Part shown: positions 52,402 through 60,908 of the stretch, piece by piece
How positions within the stretch are numbered: the first letter of the stretch is position 1
How the letters are laid out: the number at the start of each line of letters is the position of its first letter
Origin: G963663315 sp965231905
GTDB taxonomy: Bacteria; Pseudomonadota; Gammaproteobacteria; Arenicellales; Poriferihabitantaceae
NCBI GenBank assembly: GCA_965231905.1
Contig: CBDDOO010000002.1
Coordinates: 868,001 to 932,000 of the forward strand
DNA length: 64,000 nt
Direction of reading: 5' to 3'
The notes under the pieces: model-generated
What the model saw: the letters and a program-made list of their open reading frames with translations, nothing else
The model's database searches: none
Told to the model about the DNA's origin: nothing
Position numbers and translations under genes: made by a program

Positions 52402-53964
52402 ATGGTAAGCCGAACAAAAAATCCGACAGGCGGCAGCCGTCGAAAAATGCGCCGGCGCCGTGTACGGTCCGATTCCGGTTCCAACGGTGGAGCGCCGGTC
52501 TGGCCGGGGGTGCATGGCGGCCTGTACCGTCCCCTGTCCGAACCCGATATGGAACGGTTTCACCATGCCGCGCTGGATATTCTGGAGCAGGTGGGAATGT
52601 CGCGCGCCACACCGTCAATTCTTGACCTCATCCGGGAAAATGGCGGCAATACCCGCGATGATGGTCGCCTGCTTTTCCCCCGTTCGCTGGTCGAAGACGC
52701 GATTGCCGGATTCAGGCGGGACATTGTCCTGCATGGGCAAAAACCGGGGCTGGAACTGGAGCTTTCCGGCGCCCGGGTTTACCTGGGAACAGGCGGGGCC
52801 GCGCCCAACATGGTGGATCTCGATACCGATACCTGGCGTCCTTCCTGTCTGCGGGACCTGTACGATGCCGCGCGGCTTGTCGACACGCTGGACAACATTC
52901 ACTTTTTCAGCAGGCCGGTTACCGCAAGGGACATGAGTACAGCCCTGGACCTGGATGTCAACACCGCATTCGCCTGCCTCGCCGGCACTTCCAAACATGT
53001 GATGACCAGTGTTGCGGCCGGCCCCCATGTCCGGGCGGTAGCCGACCTCTGTGAAATGATTGCCGGGGGCAGGGCGGCCTTTGATGAGCGCCCGTTTTTA
53101 TCCCTCAACATCAATCATGTGATACCGCCGCTGCGCTTCAGCGAGGAAGCCTGTGAAGTGATGCAACAGGCCGCCAGACTGGGGTTGCCCTTTTCGGTCA
53201 ATTCAATTGATCAGGCGGGGGCATCCAGTCCTTCCTCCCTGGCTGGCTCGGTGGTACAGGCGGTCGCGGAAACGCTGGCCGGGATGGTGATTGCCTGGTT
53301 GGTCAATCCGGATTGCAGAGCCATATTCGGTCCCCGGCCGATGATCGCCGACCTGCGAACCGGCGCCTTGACCGGCGGTGGCGGTGAGCAGGCGGTAGCG
53401 ATGGCGGCCGGCGTGCAGATGGGACAATATTACAACCTCTCCAACTCCTGCATAGCCGGGGCCACGGACAGTAAAATTCCCGATGCGCAAAGCGGATTTG
53501 AAAAAGCGCTGAATGTGAGTCTGGCCGCCCACGCGGGTTCCAATATGGTGACCCAGGCGTGTGGTATGCAGGCGGCATTGATGGGTTGCAGTCTGGAAAG
53601 TTACGTCATAGACAACGATATGCTCGGCAGTATCCTGCGCTCCGTGCGCGGTATTGAGGCGGATTCAGACGCTATATCGGTGGATGTTTTCGACCAGGCG
53701 GTTCGCGGCGATGGTCATTATCTGGGTAGCGCCGATACGATGGCGCGGATGCAGTCCGATTTTCTCTACCCCGAAATATCCGACCGCCGGACACCCGATG
53801 AATGGGCCGAAGCCGGTTCACCGACTATCCGGGATTCTGCCCTGGCCAGAACGAAACAGATACTGCGGAATCATTATCCCGGGCACATTTCTATCGAAGC
53901 CGGACAGGCCATCCGGGAACGGTATGATATTCACTTGACTGCCGCCATGATGGGGAGGGTATGA
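52402..53964 (+). CDS. MttB-family trimethylamine/betaine methyltransferase, non-pyrrolysine
   Basis: A 520-residue product of the COG5598 MttB family. The frame contains no internal TAG, so pyrrolysine is absent and a quaternary amine such as glycine betaine is a likelier substrate. LYRPLSEPDMERFHHAALDILEQVGM is the family start, GALTGGGGEQAVAMAAGVQMGQYY and LAAHAGSNMVTQACGMQAALMG follow. A corrinoid protein partner is not in the window. Start ATG 52402 or 52447. Confidence 0.87.
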   Translation: MVSRTKNPTGGSRRKMRRRRVRSDSGSNGGAPVWPGVHGGLYRPLSEPDMERFHHAALDILEQVGMSRATPSILDLIRENGGNTRDDGRLLFPRSLVEDAIAGFRRDIVLHGQKPGLELELSGARVYLGTGGAAPNMVDLDTDTWRPSCLRDLYDAARLVDTLDNIHFFSRPVTARDMSTALDLDVNTAFACLAGTSKHVMTSVAAGPHVRAVADLCEMIAGGRAAFDERPFLSLNINHVIPPLRFSEEACEVMQQAARLGLPFSVNSIDQAGASSPSSLAGSVVQAVAETLAGMVIAWLVNPDCRAIFGPRPMIADLRTGALTGGGGEQAVAMAAGVQMGQYYNLSNSCIAGATDSKIPDAQSGFEKALNVSLAAHAGSNMVTQACGMQAALMGCSLESYVIDNDMLGSILRSVRGIEADSDAISVDVFDQAVRGDGHYLGSADTMARMQSDFLYPEISDRRTPDEWAEAGSPTIRDSALARTKQILRNHYPGHISIEAGQAIRERYDIHLTAAMMGRV

Positions 53965-53970
53965 TTGCAG

Positions 53971-54117
53971 CTATCCGCGAAAAGCGCGCAGGCATCGTTC
54001 GATATCTTCACTGTCATTGTGGATGTGGGTGGATATGCGGATGCGATCAAATGACGCAGGCTTCACTACTGTAAAGTCGGGATCAGGGGGACATACCGTT
54101 TGACAAGGGAGGCTCAT
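53971..54117 (-). pseudogene. Remnant of a class V aminotransferase (C-terminal end)
   Basis: The strand reads MSLPCQTVCPPDPDFTVVKP, then SFDRIRISTHIHNDSEDIER, then CLRAFRG and a stop. The segment FDRIRISTHIHNDSEDIER resembles the C-terminal end of class V aminotransferase / cysteine-desulfurase-like proteins. No larger frame continues upstream, so only 48 codons remain. It lies between the MttB gene and tRNA-Lys. Confidence 0.5.
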
Positions 54118-54176
54118 GACATGATAATCCCGCCTCTTCCCGGTTATCCATTTTCACTTGCAGATAGCCTGAATAA

Positions 54177-54252
54177 GGGGCGTTAGCTCAGCTGGTAGAG
54201 CATCTGACTTTTAATCAGGTGGTCACAGGTTCGAATCCTGTACGCCCCACCA
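54177..54252 (+). tRNA. tRNA-Lys (anticodon TTT)
   Basis: Acceptor GGGGCGT pairs with ACGCCCC, the D arm AGCTCAGCTGGTAGAGC, the anticodon arm TCTGA-CTTTTAA-TCAGG with TTT at 54210-54212, and the T arm CACAGGTTCGAATCCTGT are all present. CCA is encoded at 54250-54252. Confidence 0.97.
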
Positions 54253-54321
54253 TATTCTTCGTAGATTATTGATTTCTGGCGCTCTCGGCATATTTGTACA
54301 AGGTCGGCCTGTAGATGCGCG

Positions 54322-54630
54322 TCATGTCTCAGCGCCTGTCGCCGGTGATATTGCAATCGGCTGGACATCAAGGCGGTCGGCATACTTGCGTGCCTGCACC
54401 AGGTCGTAAGCAATCTGGCGTCGCAGCCAGAACCCGGCGTTTGACCAGCCGACCTTCTCCAGCCGAATGGCCATTTCCGGGGAAATGGCGGCATGTCCGT
54501 TGAGAACCCGGGAGAGTGTGTGACGGGCCACACCCAGGGCGCGCGCCGCCCGAGTGACATTCAGTCCGAGTGGCTTGAGGCAATTTTCGCGAATACTGCA
54601 TCCAGGATGCGGGGGGTCGGTCATCATCAT
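54322..54630 (-). CDS. higA: HigA-family antitoxin
   Basis: A 102-residue helix-turn-helix protein: LNVTRAARALGVARHTLSRVLNGHAAISPEMAIRLEKVGWSNAG is the XRE fold of HigA addiction antidotes. It neutralises HigB and represses the operon. It lies 15 bases downstream of higB, the reverse order typical of higBA. Confidence 0.92.
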   Translation of the reverse strand: MMMTDPPHPGCSIRENCLKPLGLNVTRAARALGVARHTLSRVLNGHAAISPEMAIRLEKVGWSNAGFWLRRQIAYDLVQARKYADRLDVQPIAISPATGAET

Positions 54631-54645
54631 TTTTGTCCCTTCTGT

Positions 54646-54924
54646 TCAGTGGTAGTCAATCAGGTCAATATCGTAGGCATCGCCCGCATCGAAGCGGAAA
54701 ATCATCCGCCAGTTTCCAGAAATCAAAAGGCTGTGATATCCCTCGATACCGCCCTTTAGCCGATGAAGCCGGTAGCCGGGCAAATCCAGGTCTGAAGCGC
54801 TGCTGGCGGCATCAATGTCTGCCAGCGCGAGCGCAACGCGGTTCACCAAGTCTGGATTGATCCTCCGGGTGTCGCCCCGGTCATACATGCGTTTCAGACC
54901 GCGATGACGAAAACTTGGAATCAT
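54646..54924 (-). CDS. higB: HigB-family mRNA interferase toxin
   Basis: A 92-residue RelE/HigB-fold toxin that cuts mRNA on ribosomes: FRHRGLKRMYDRGDTRRINPDLVNRVALALADIDAA, YRLHRLKGGIEGYHSL and WRMIFRFDAGDAYDIDLIDYH are the family blocks. Both genes are intact, so the pair may be active. Confidence 0.93.
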   Translation of the reverse strand: MIPSFRHRGLKRMYDRGDTRRINPDLVNRVALALADIDAASSASDLDLPGYRLHRLKGGIEGYHSLLISGNWRMIFRFDAGDAYDIDLIDYH

Positions 54925-54931
54925 TCTTTAA

Positions 54932-54952
54932 GTGTATCTAATAACGGTACAC
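54932..54952. promoter_or_regulatory. Likely HigA operator
   Basis: Inverted repeat GTGTA-(11 bases)-TACAC directly upstream of higB. HigA operators are palindromic sites of this kind; the match is inferred, not tested. Confidence 0.55.
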
Positions 54953-55048
54953 ATTACAAGATTAAATGGCGGTTAACCAACCCGGACAGGCTGAAACGCG
55001 GTCGGATCGTGGTATTCTTATGCGACCTGTTTTCGTATCAGAGGATAC

Positions 55049-56476
55049 ATGCCGCTACAGACACAGTATTATGATGAGATGTTTGGACATGGGGAAGAGG
55101 CGCGTCCCCCGTATGCCCGCTATCATGACTGGGTAAATGCGGAAAATCTCCCCCGGTTAAAGAAGAAGTCATCCGAAGCTGAGAGCTATTTCCGCAGTAC
55201 CGGCGTCACGTTCAATGTCTACGGCAATGAAGACGCCATCGAACGCCTGATCCCCTTCGACATAGTGCCGAGAATCCTGTCCTCAGCCGAATGGTCGCGA
55301 CTCGTGCAGGGGATTGAGCAGCGGGTCAGGGCGATCAATGCCTTTATCTACGACATCTACCACAGACAGGAGATTCTCAGGTCCGGCCGCATTCCTGTAT
55401 CCCTGATCTCCCGGAACAAGGCATTTGTGCCCCAGATGATCGGATTCGACCCGCCTGGCGGCGTCTATACGCATATCGTCGGAATTGACATCGTGCGCAC
55501 AGGCGAGAATGAGTTCATGGTTCTGGAGGACAATGCCCGAACTCCTTCGGGGGTCTCGTATATGCTGGAGAATCGCGAAACCATGATGCAATTGTTTCCC
55601 GAACTTTTCTCGCAAAACCATGTGCGGCGGGTCAGTGACTATCCGAAAAATCTTCGCATCTCGCTGGAAGCCTGCGCACCGCCGGCATGCACTGGCTCCC
55701 CGGTCGTGGTCATCCTGACTCCGGGAATTCACAATTCCGCATACTTCGAACATTCCTTTCTGGCGGATCAGATGGGGGTCGAACTCGTGGAAGGCAGTGA
55801 CCTGAAGGTTACCGATGGGCGTATCGGCATGCGCACTACACGTGGACTCTTCCCGATAGACGTTCTCTACCGCCGTGTGGATGACGATTTTCTGGACCCC
55901 CTGACTTTCAATCCGGACTCCCTGCTCGGCACGCCCGGAATCATGGATGTCTATCGGTCCGGCGGCATTACATTGGCCAATGCGCCTGGCACAGGAATTG
56001 CAGATGACAAGTCGATCTACTCCTATATGCCTGAAATCATCAAGTTCTACACTGGAGAAAAAGCGCTGCTGGGAAACGTCCCGACATGGCGATGTTCCGA
56101 AGCTGATTCGTTAGCCTATGTTCTGGACCACCTCGATGAACTGGTCGTCAAGGAGGTTCATGGGTCGGGCGGATATGGCATGCTGGTGGGCCCCGCCGCA
56201 AGCAGGAAGGAACTGAAATCCTTTTCCGCAAAGCTTGAGAAGAACCCCGAAAACTACATCGCCCAACCGACCCTGGCCCTGTCGACGGTACCCGTGCTGA
56301 CAAGGGCAGGTCTGGCGCCGCGCCATGTGGACCTCCGGCCCTTTGTACAGGTTTCGCCAAACGGTATCAGCATTTGCCCGGGCGGGCTGACCCGTGTGGC
56401 GTTGAAGAAAAATTCCCTCGTGGTCAATTCAAGCCAGGGCGGCGGCACCAAAGATACCTGGGTGCTGGCCTGGTGA
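55049..56476 (+). CDS. Circularly permuted ATP-grasp protein (CPA type 2)
   Basis: A 475-residue COG2308 protein: circularly permuted ATP-grasp ligase, probably joining amino acids or a peptide. ARYHDWVNAENLPRLKKKS near the start, GFDPPGGVYTHIVGIDIVRT and VVKEVHGSGGYGMLVGPAAS with the ATP-binding residues. It overlaps the alpha-E gene by 4 bases and forms a three-gene operon with the transglutaminase. Confidence 0.9.
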   Translation: MPLQTQYYDEMFGHGEEARPPYARYHDWVNAENLPRLKKKSSEAESYFRSTGVTFNVYGNEDAIERLIPFDIVPRILSSAEWSRLVQGIEQRVRAINAFIYDIYHRQEILRSGRIPVSLISRNKAFVPQMIGFDPPGGVYTHIVGIDIVRTGENEFMVLEDNARTPSGVSYMLENRETMMQLFPELFSQNHVRRVSDYPKNLRISLEACAPPACTGSPVVVILTPGIHNSAYFEHSFLADQMGVELVEGSDLKVTDGRIGMRTTRGLFPIDVLYRRVDDDFLDPLTFNPDSLLGTPGIMDVYRSGGITLANAPGTGIADDKSIYSYMPEIIKFYTGEKALLGNVPTWRCSEADSLAYVLDHLDELVVKEVHGSGGYGMLVGPAASRKELKSFSAKLEKNPENYIAQPTLALSTVPVLTRAGLAPRHVDLRPFVQVSPNGISICPGGLTRVALKKNSLVVNSSQGGGTKDTWVLAW

Positions 56477-57423
56477 CCCGTCTGCTTGGAAAGACCGCAG
56501 GCGGGCTGTTCTGGATGTTCCGCTTGCTGGAGCGAAGCGAAAATACGGCGAGGCTGATTGATGCGGGATTCCGTATCGCGCTGACCCGGTCAGACGCGGC
56601 GCAGGATGAGTGGAATTCGATCCTGACCACTACGGGCACGCAGGATACTTACTTCCGCAATCATGAACGGGCCGATGGCAAGCTCGTTATCAACTTTCTT
56701 CTGCGAGACAAGAGCAATCCTTCGAGCGTTCTGTCGACCATTGAAGCCGCGAGGAACAACGCGCGCGCCGTACGCGCATCATTGACCCGGGAAGTCTGGG
56801 AGGCCACCAACATGGCCTGGATTACGATACGGGAAGCCCTGAGCAAGCCGGTCCGGGAAAGAGAGCTCCCGGCAGCGCTCAATGCTATTCGCAAACATTC
56901 TTCACTGGTCCGCGGGACCATGTACGGAACCATGATGCGAAATGATATATTTGATTTTTCCCGGATCGGGAGCTTTCTTGAAAGGGCGGACAACACTGCC
57001 CGCATACTGGACGTCAAGTATTATGTACTGCTCCCCACCGGAAGCTATCTGGGCTCATCGCTGGACAATGTACAGTGGGAGACCATTCTGAGTTCGGTCT
57101 CGGCTGTGCGTTCCTACAGATGGGTACATGAAGGCAGGATCAGCGCCCCAAGCATCGCCCACTTTCTGATCCTGGACACCAGGATGCCGCGATCCCTGGC
57201 ATTTTGCTATGGGAAAATTGAGGACAATCTGGGCTACCTGACACGTGATTACGGCATCCGTAACGAGTCCTACGGGATGGCAAGCTCCATATCCAGGAGT
57301 CTGAACAAGGATTCCATTGATGTTGTCCTTGAAAATGGTCTGCATGAGTTTCTGAGTGATTTTCTTGGGCAGAATGCTGCGCTGGGTGCGCAAATCGAAA
57401 AGGACTTCAGGTTTTACGAGTAG
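56473..57423 (+). CDS. Alpha-E domain protein (DUF403)
   Basis: A 316-residue helical protein that starts at GTG overlapping the preceding TGA. TAGGLFWMFRLLERSENTARLIDAGFRIAL is the family block, and RIGSFLERADNTARILDVKYYVLL a second. It always accompanies CPA ATP-grasp proteins; its own chemistry is unclear. The frame is open further upstream but without similarity. Confidence 0.9.
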   Translation: MTRLLGKTAGGLFWMFRLLERSENTARLIDAGFRIALTRSDAAQDEWNSILTTTGTQDTYFRNHERADGKLVINFLLRDKSNPSSVLSTIEAARNNARAVRASLTREVWEATNMAWITIREALSKPVRERELPAALNAIRKHSSLVRGTMYGTMMRNDIFDFSRIGSFLERADNTARILDVKYYVLLPTGSYLGSSLDNVQWETILSSVSAVRSYRWVHEGRISAPSIAHFLILDTRMPRSLAFCYGKIEDNLGYLTRDYGIRNESYGMASSISRSLNKDSIDVVLENGLHEFLSDFLGQNAALGAQIEKDFRFYE

Positions 57424-57428
57424 CCGTC

Positions 57429-58232
57429 ATGCTTCTTGATATCTTTCACCGGACTCTCTACAGGTACGATGCTCCCGTCAAATTTTCCCTGCTTCAACTC
57501 CGGCAATTTCCTGTAAGCGGCACATTGCAAAATGTACTGAGCTGGGAGATTGAACTGGTCAACGGGCGCAAGGAGCTGGATTTTACGGATCACAACGACA
57601 ACCAGGTCTGTCTGGTCGGCATTGAACCGGACCATCGGGAAATCGATATCCGATGCCGGGGACAAGTCGAAACCCGGGATAATACAGGCATACTCGGCAA
57701 ACATACCGGGTATACGCCTCTATGGTACTACAGCCGCGATACCGCTCTGACCAGACCCGGACCCGCAATACGCCAGCTGGTTCAGGAGCTCGGCCTGTCC
57801 GGCAATATGGATCCGGACGTATTGCATCTGCTCTCTGAAAGGATAGCCTCTAAAATCCGTTATGAGAGAGGCATGACCTCGTCCACAACAACTGCGGAAG
57901 AATCGTTGCGTGCCCGATGCGGCGTATGCCAGGATCATACCCATGTCTTTCTTTGTGCCGCCCGCCTGATCGGATTCCCTGCGCGGTATGTCAGCGGCTA
58001 TCTGATGATGGATGGCCAAGTTCATCAGGAGGCCGGACATGCCTGGGCGGAAGCATGGGTTGAATCTCTCGGCTGGGTGGGGTTCGATGTTTCCAACGGA
58101 ATTTCTCCAGATGACCGGTATGTCCGGGCCGCTGCAGGTCTTGATTACCGGGAGGCCGCTCCTGTGCGGGGAATACGTTTTGGAGAGGGCGAGGAATCCA
58201 TGAGCGTACAATTACAGATTCAACAACAGTAA
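57429..58232 (+). CDS. Transglutaminase-like family protein
   Basis: A 267-residue protein with an N-terminal bacterial transglutaminase-like domain and the catalytic triad: Cys in RCGVCQDHTHVFLCAARL, His in EAGHAWAEAWVE, Asp in WVGFDVSNGI. The partner of CPA ATP-grasp and alpha-E proteins; probably cuts or forms isopeptide bonds. Five bases after the alpha-E gene. Confidence 0.92.
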   Translation: MLLDIFHRTLYRYDAPVKFSLLQLRQFPVSGTLQNVLSWEIELVNGRKELDFTDHNDNQVCLVGIEPDHREIDIRCRGQVETRDNTGILGKHTGYTPLWYYSRDTALTRPGPAIRQLVQELGLSGNMDPDVLHLLSERIASKIRYERGMTSSTTTAEESLRARCGVCQDHTHVFLCAARLIGFPARYVSGYLMMDGQVHQEAGHAWAEAWVESLGWVGFDVSNGISPDDRYVRAAAGLDYREAAPVRGIRFGEGEESMSVQLQIQQQ

Positions 58233-58281
58233 CCCCCTCTTCCACTTGTCATGCTATTCCTGCCACTCTATACTTGATTCC

Positions 58282-60072
58282 ATGACACCCGACGATTCCG
58301 GCGTTCGCTCAGGCGTTCGCTATCAACCCGACGAATCTCCACCGAAGGCGCTTTCTCTGGGTCTCGGTTTTCAACTGGCCGCCATCACTGTTGCCGGCGT
58401 GGTGCTGACGCCGGCGATTGTAATTCGGGCGGCGGGCGGGAGTGAACTCTTCCTGTCATGGGCCGTGTTTGCCGCTGTGATGGTCGCCGGCGTAACTACC
58501 GTATTGCAGGCGGTCCGGGTGGGTCGGTTTGGCGCCGGTTATGTGCTCATGATGGGAACATCGGGAGCGTTTATCGCAGTCTGCATTACCGCCATTGCCG
58601 AAGGCGGTCCGGGGATGCTCGCCACTCTGGTGGTCATTTCCTCATTCTTCCAGTTCATGCTCGCGACGCGACTCTCGCTGTTCCGGCAGGTTCTGACTCC
58701 GACCGTCGCCGGGACAGTGCTTATGCTGATACCGGTGACGGTTATGCCGATCGTCTTCGATATGCTGAACACCGTACCGGAAGGCGCGCCGCAAGCCGCC
58801 GTGCCGGTCACGGCCCTGGTTACTCTGGTTGTCATCGTTGGTCTGGCCCTGAAGGCCAGGGGACAGTTGAGACTCTGGGTGCCGGTTATTGGTGTTGTGA
58901 TCGGTTCAGTGGTCGCCGGATTGTTCGGTATTTACAATTTCGACCTCGTGACCAGCGCATCCTGGGTGGGCTTGCCGCAGGGCAGCTGGCCGGGTCTGGA
59001 TTTGAGTTTCGGCCCGGTTTTCTGGACTCTGTTGCCCGCATTCGTGTTCGTCACCCTGGTCGGCGCCGTGGAAACGGTCGGTGATTCCATTGCCATCCAG
59101 AATGTATCCTGGCGCAAACCGCGGGCAGTGGATTTCCGGGCGGTACAGGGCGCTGTAGGGGCGGATGGAGTGGGTAACCTGTTGTCCGGGCTGGCTGGAA
59201 CGGTGCCGAATACGACTTATTCGACCAGCATTGCGGTGGTTGAACTGACCGGGGTTGGAGCGCGCAGCGTCGGTATCGCCACCGGCGCGTTATTTGTCGT
59301 GCTGGCATTTTTACCGAAGGCGCTCGCGGTCATCCTGGCGATTCCGGATCAGGTGGTTGCGGCTTATGTCACTGTAATCCTGGCGCTGATCTTCATACTC
59401 GGCATGAAAATGATTATTCAGGACGGGATCAGTTATCGGGTGGGCCTGATTGCCGGGGTCTCGTTCTGGCTCGGATTCGGTTTCCAGACCGAATCAATTT
59501 TCCCCGAATTTTTCTCGCAATTCGCCGGGGGATTCCTGCAAAATGGAATTACGGCTGGCGGCCTGACAGCGATCATTCTGACCATGTTCCAGAAGCTGGG
59601 AGCATCCCGGAGCAGTCGGATTGAGACAAAACTGGATACTTCGGCGTTGCCGCGCATCCGGGAATTCCTGGAAGGATTCGCGGCCCGAAACGGCTGGGAT
59701 CAGGCGATGATGAACCGGCTCGATATAGCCAGTGAGGAGACGTTGTTGACGCTGCTGCAAAAAGATGAAGACACCGGGGGGCAGGAGTCCCGGAGGTTGA
59801 GTCTGGTTGCGCGCAAGGAAGACGGTGGGGCGGCGCTTGAATTCGTGGCGGCAACCGGGGAAGGAAACCTCCAGGACCAGATATCCCTGATTAGCGAGAA
59901 ATCCATCGATGCCCCTCCCGTGGAAAAGGAAATATCGCTTCGCCTGTTGCGGCATGTCGCGTCTTCGGTTCTGCATCAGCAATACCATGACACGGATATT
60001 GTAACCGTCCGTGTAGACGCGCCGAAAGCGGCGCCCGGCGCGAAAGAGACGGGTGCGGCCGGAGCGGTTTGA
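58282..60072 (+). CDS. Nucleobase:cation symporter-2 (uracil/xanthine permease) with C-terminal ATPase-like domain
   Basis: A permease with about 12-14 membrane segments in residues 20-450 (TPAIVIRAAGG, ETVGDSIAIQNVSWRKPRAVDFRAVQG, NTTYSTSIAVVELTGVGARS), typical of the NCS2 family. It is followed by a soluble part from about residue 460 (LPRIREFLEGFAARNGWDQAMMNRLDIASEETLLTLL) that resembles an RsbW/HATPase_c_2 fold. ATG 58282 is preferred over 58246. Such a fusion suggests regulation of uptake or a sensor role. Confidence 0.88.
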   Translation: MTPDDSGVRSGVRYQPDESPPKALSLGLGFQLAAITVAGVVLTPAIVIRAAGGSELFLSWAVFAAVMVAGVTTVLQAVRVGRFGAGYVLMMGTSGAFIAVCITAIAEGGPGMLATLVVISSFFQFMLATRLSLFRQVLTPTVAGTVLMLIPVTVMPIVFDMLNTVPEGAPQAAVPVTALVTLVVIVGLALKARGQLRLWVPVIGVVIGSVVAGLFGIYNFDLVTSASWVGLPQGSWPGLDLSFGPVFWTLLPAFVFVTLVGAVETVGDSIAIQNVSWRKPRAVDFRAVQGAVGADGVGNLLSGLAGTVPNTTYSTSIAVVELTGVGARSVGIATGALFVVLAFLPKALAVILAIPDQVVAAYVTVILALIFILGMKMIIQDGISYRVGLIAGVSFWLGFGFQTESIFPEFFSQFAGGFLQNGITAGGLTAIILTMFQKLGASRSSRIETKLDTSALPRIREFLEGFAARNGWDQAMMNRLDIASEETLLTLLQKDEDTGGQESRRLSLVARKEDGGAALEFVAATGEGNLQDQISLISEKSIDAPPVEKEISLRLLRHVASSVLHQQYHDTDIVTVRVDAPKAAPGAKETGAAGAV

Positions 60073-60094
60073 ACCGGGCTGCACAGTAACGACC

Positions 60095-60655
60095 ATGGCG
60101 ATTCGTGAAATCATACGGATGGGGAATCCTGTTTTGCGGCAAAAAGCCCGTCTCGTGAGGGAGGATGAAATTAAATCCCCGGATTTATGCCGTCTTGTCG
60201 ATGACATGATTGAGACACTGGATGACGCAGGTGGAATCGGGCTGGCCGCCCCACAGGTAGGGGTCAGTTTGCGGGTCGCTATTTTGAACATGCCCGAAGG
60301 AACCAGTCGATACGGTCATTTCGAGGCGATTCCGCTTACCATCTGCATCAACCCCCGGATGACCATTTCGGATGAGTCACACCTGGAAGGATATTGGGAG
60401 GGTTGCCTGTCCGTTCCCGGATTGCGTGGCTTTGTGAAGCGCCGGCAATCGCTGCGGCTGGATTATACCGACATGGACGGAGTCGCCCGGCAGATCGAAT
60501 TCGACGGATTCCATGCCACCGTTTGCCAGCATGAACTCGATCATCTCGATGGCGCGCTGTACATTGATCGTATTGAGGATTCCAGATTGCTCATGTTTGA
60601 GGAGGAGTTTTTACGATTTATTCAACCGCAAGGGGTTAACGAGTTGTCGGATTGA
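60095..60655 (+). CDS. def: Peptide deformylase
   Basis: Removes the formyl group from nascent proteins. The 186-residue product starting MAIREIIRMGNPVLRQKARL has the three motifs GIGLAAPQVG, EGCLSVPG and QHELDHLDG, with iron ligands Cys and two His. The true start is 60095 rather than the 60053 frame start in the permease gene. Confidence 0.95.
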   Translation: MAIREIIRMGNPVLRQKARLVREDEIKSPDLCRLVDDMIETLDDAGGIGLAAPQVGVSLRVAILNMPEGTSRYGHFEAIPLTICINPRMTISDESHLEGYWEGCLSVPGLRGFVKRRQSLRLDYTDMDGVARQIEFDGFHATVCQHELDHLDGALYIDRIEDSRLLMFEEEFLRFIQPQGVNELSD

Positions 60656-60908
60656 GGGGGCGGACAACCAGGGGGGTTGTTCCTGTCATCCCTGGTGATT
60701 CTCATGGCTGGTTTCGGTGTCGAACGGATGCGGAGTGTCTGGTTGCGATGATATAGGGCAGATGCGGCAATCAAGATGATGGTTCAGCTTACTTGCCTTG
60801 ATATAAAGCAAAGTTAATGGTCTGGGTAATCCAGACAACCCATATCAACGAAGGGTATTATCGCTGGCTGTCGGGTGTAGCAAATGTGCGAGACTACTGT
60901 GAGTTCCG
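60656..60908. other. Intergenic region without gene
   Basis: 253 bases between def and the SIR2 gene. A short inverted repeat (ACAACC-AGGGG-GGTTGT, near 60665) is present right after def but without a T-run. No open frame of note and no clear promoter that I can name. Confidence 0.5.

Noticed and set aside
52402..53964. Pyrrolysine-type trimethylamine methyltransferase
   Set aside because: There is no in-frame TAG anywhere in the coding sequence, as would be needed for a pyrrolysine MttB.
54183..54560. Open frame on - through tRNA-Lys and into higA
   Set aside because: Shadow of higA in another frame and of the tRNA; no protein likeness.
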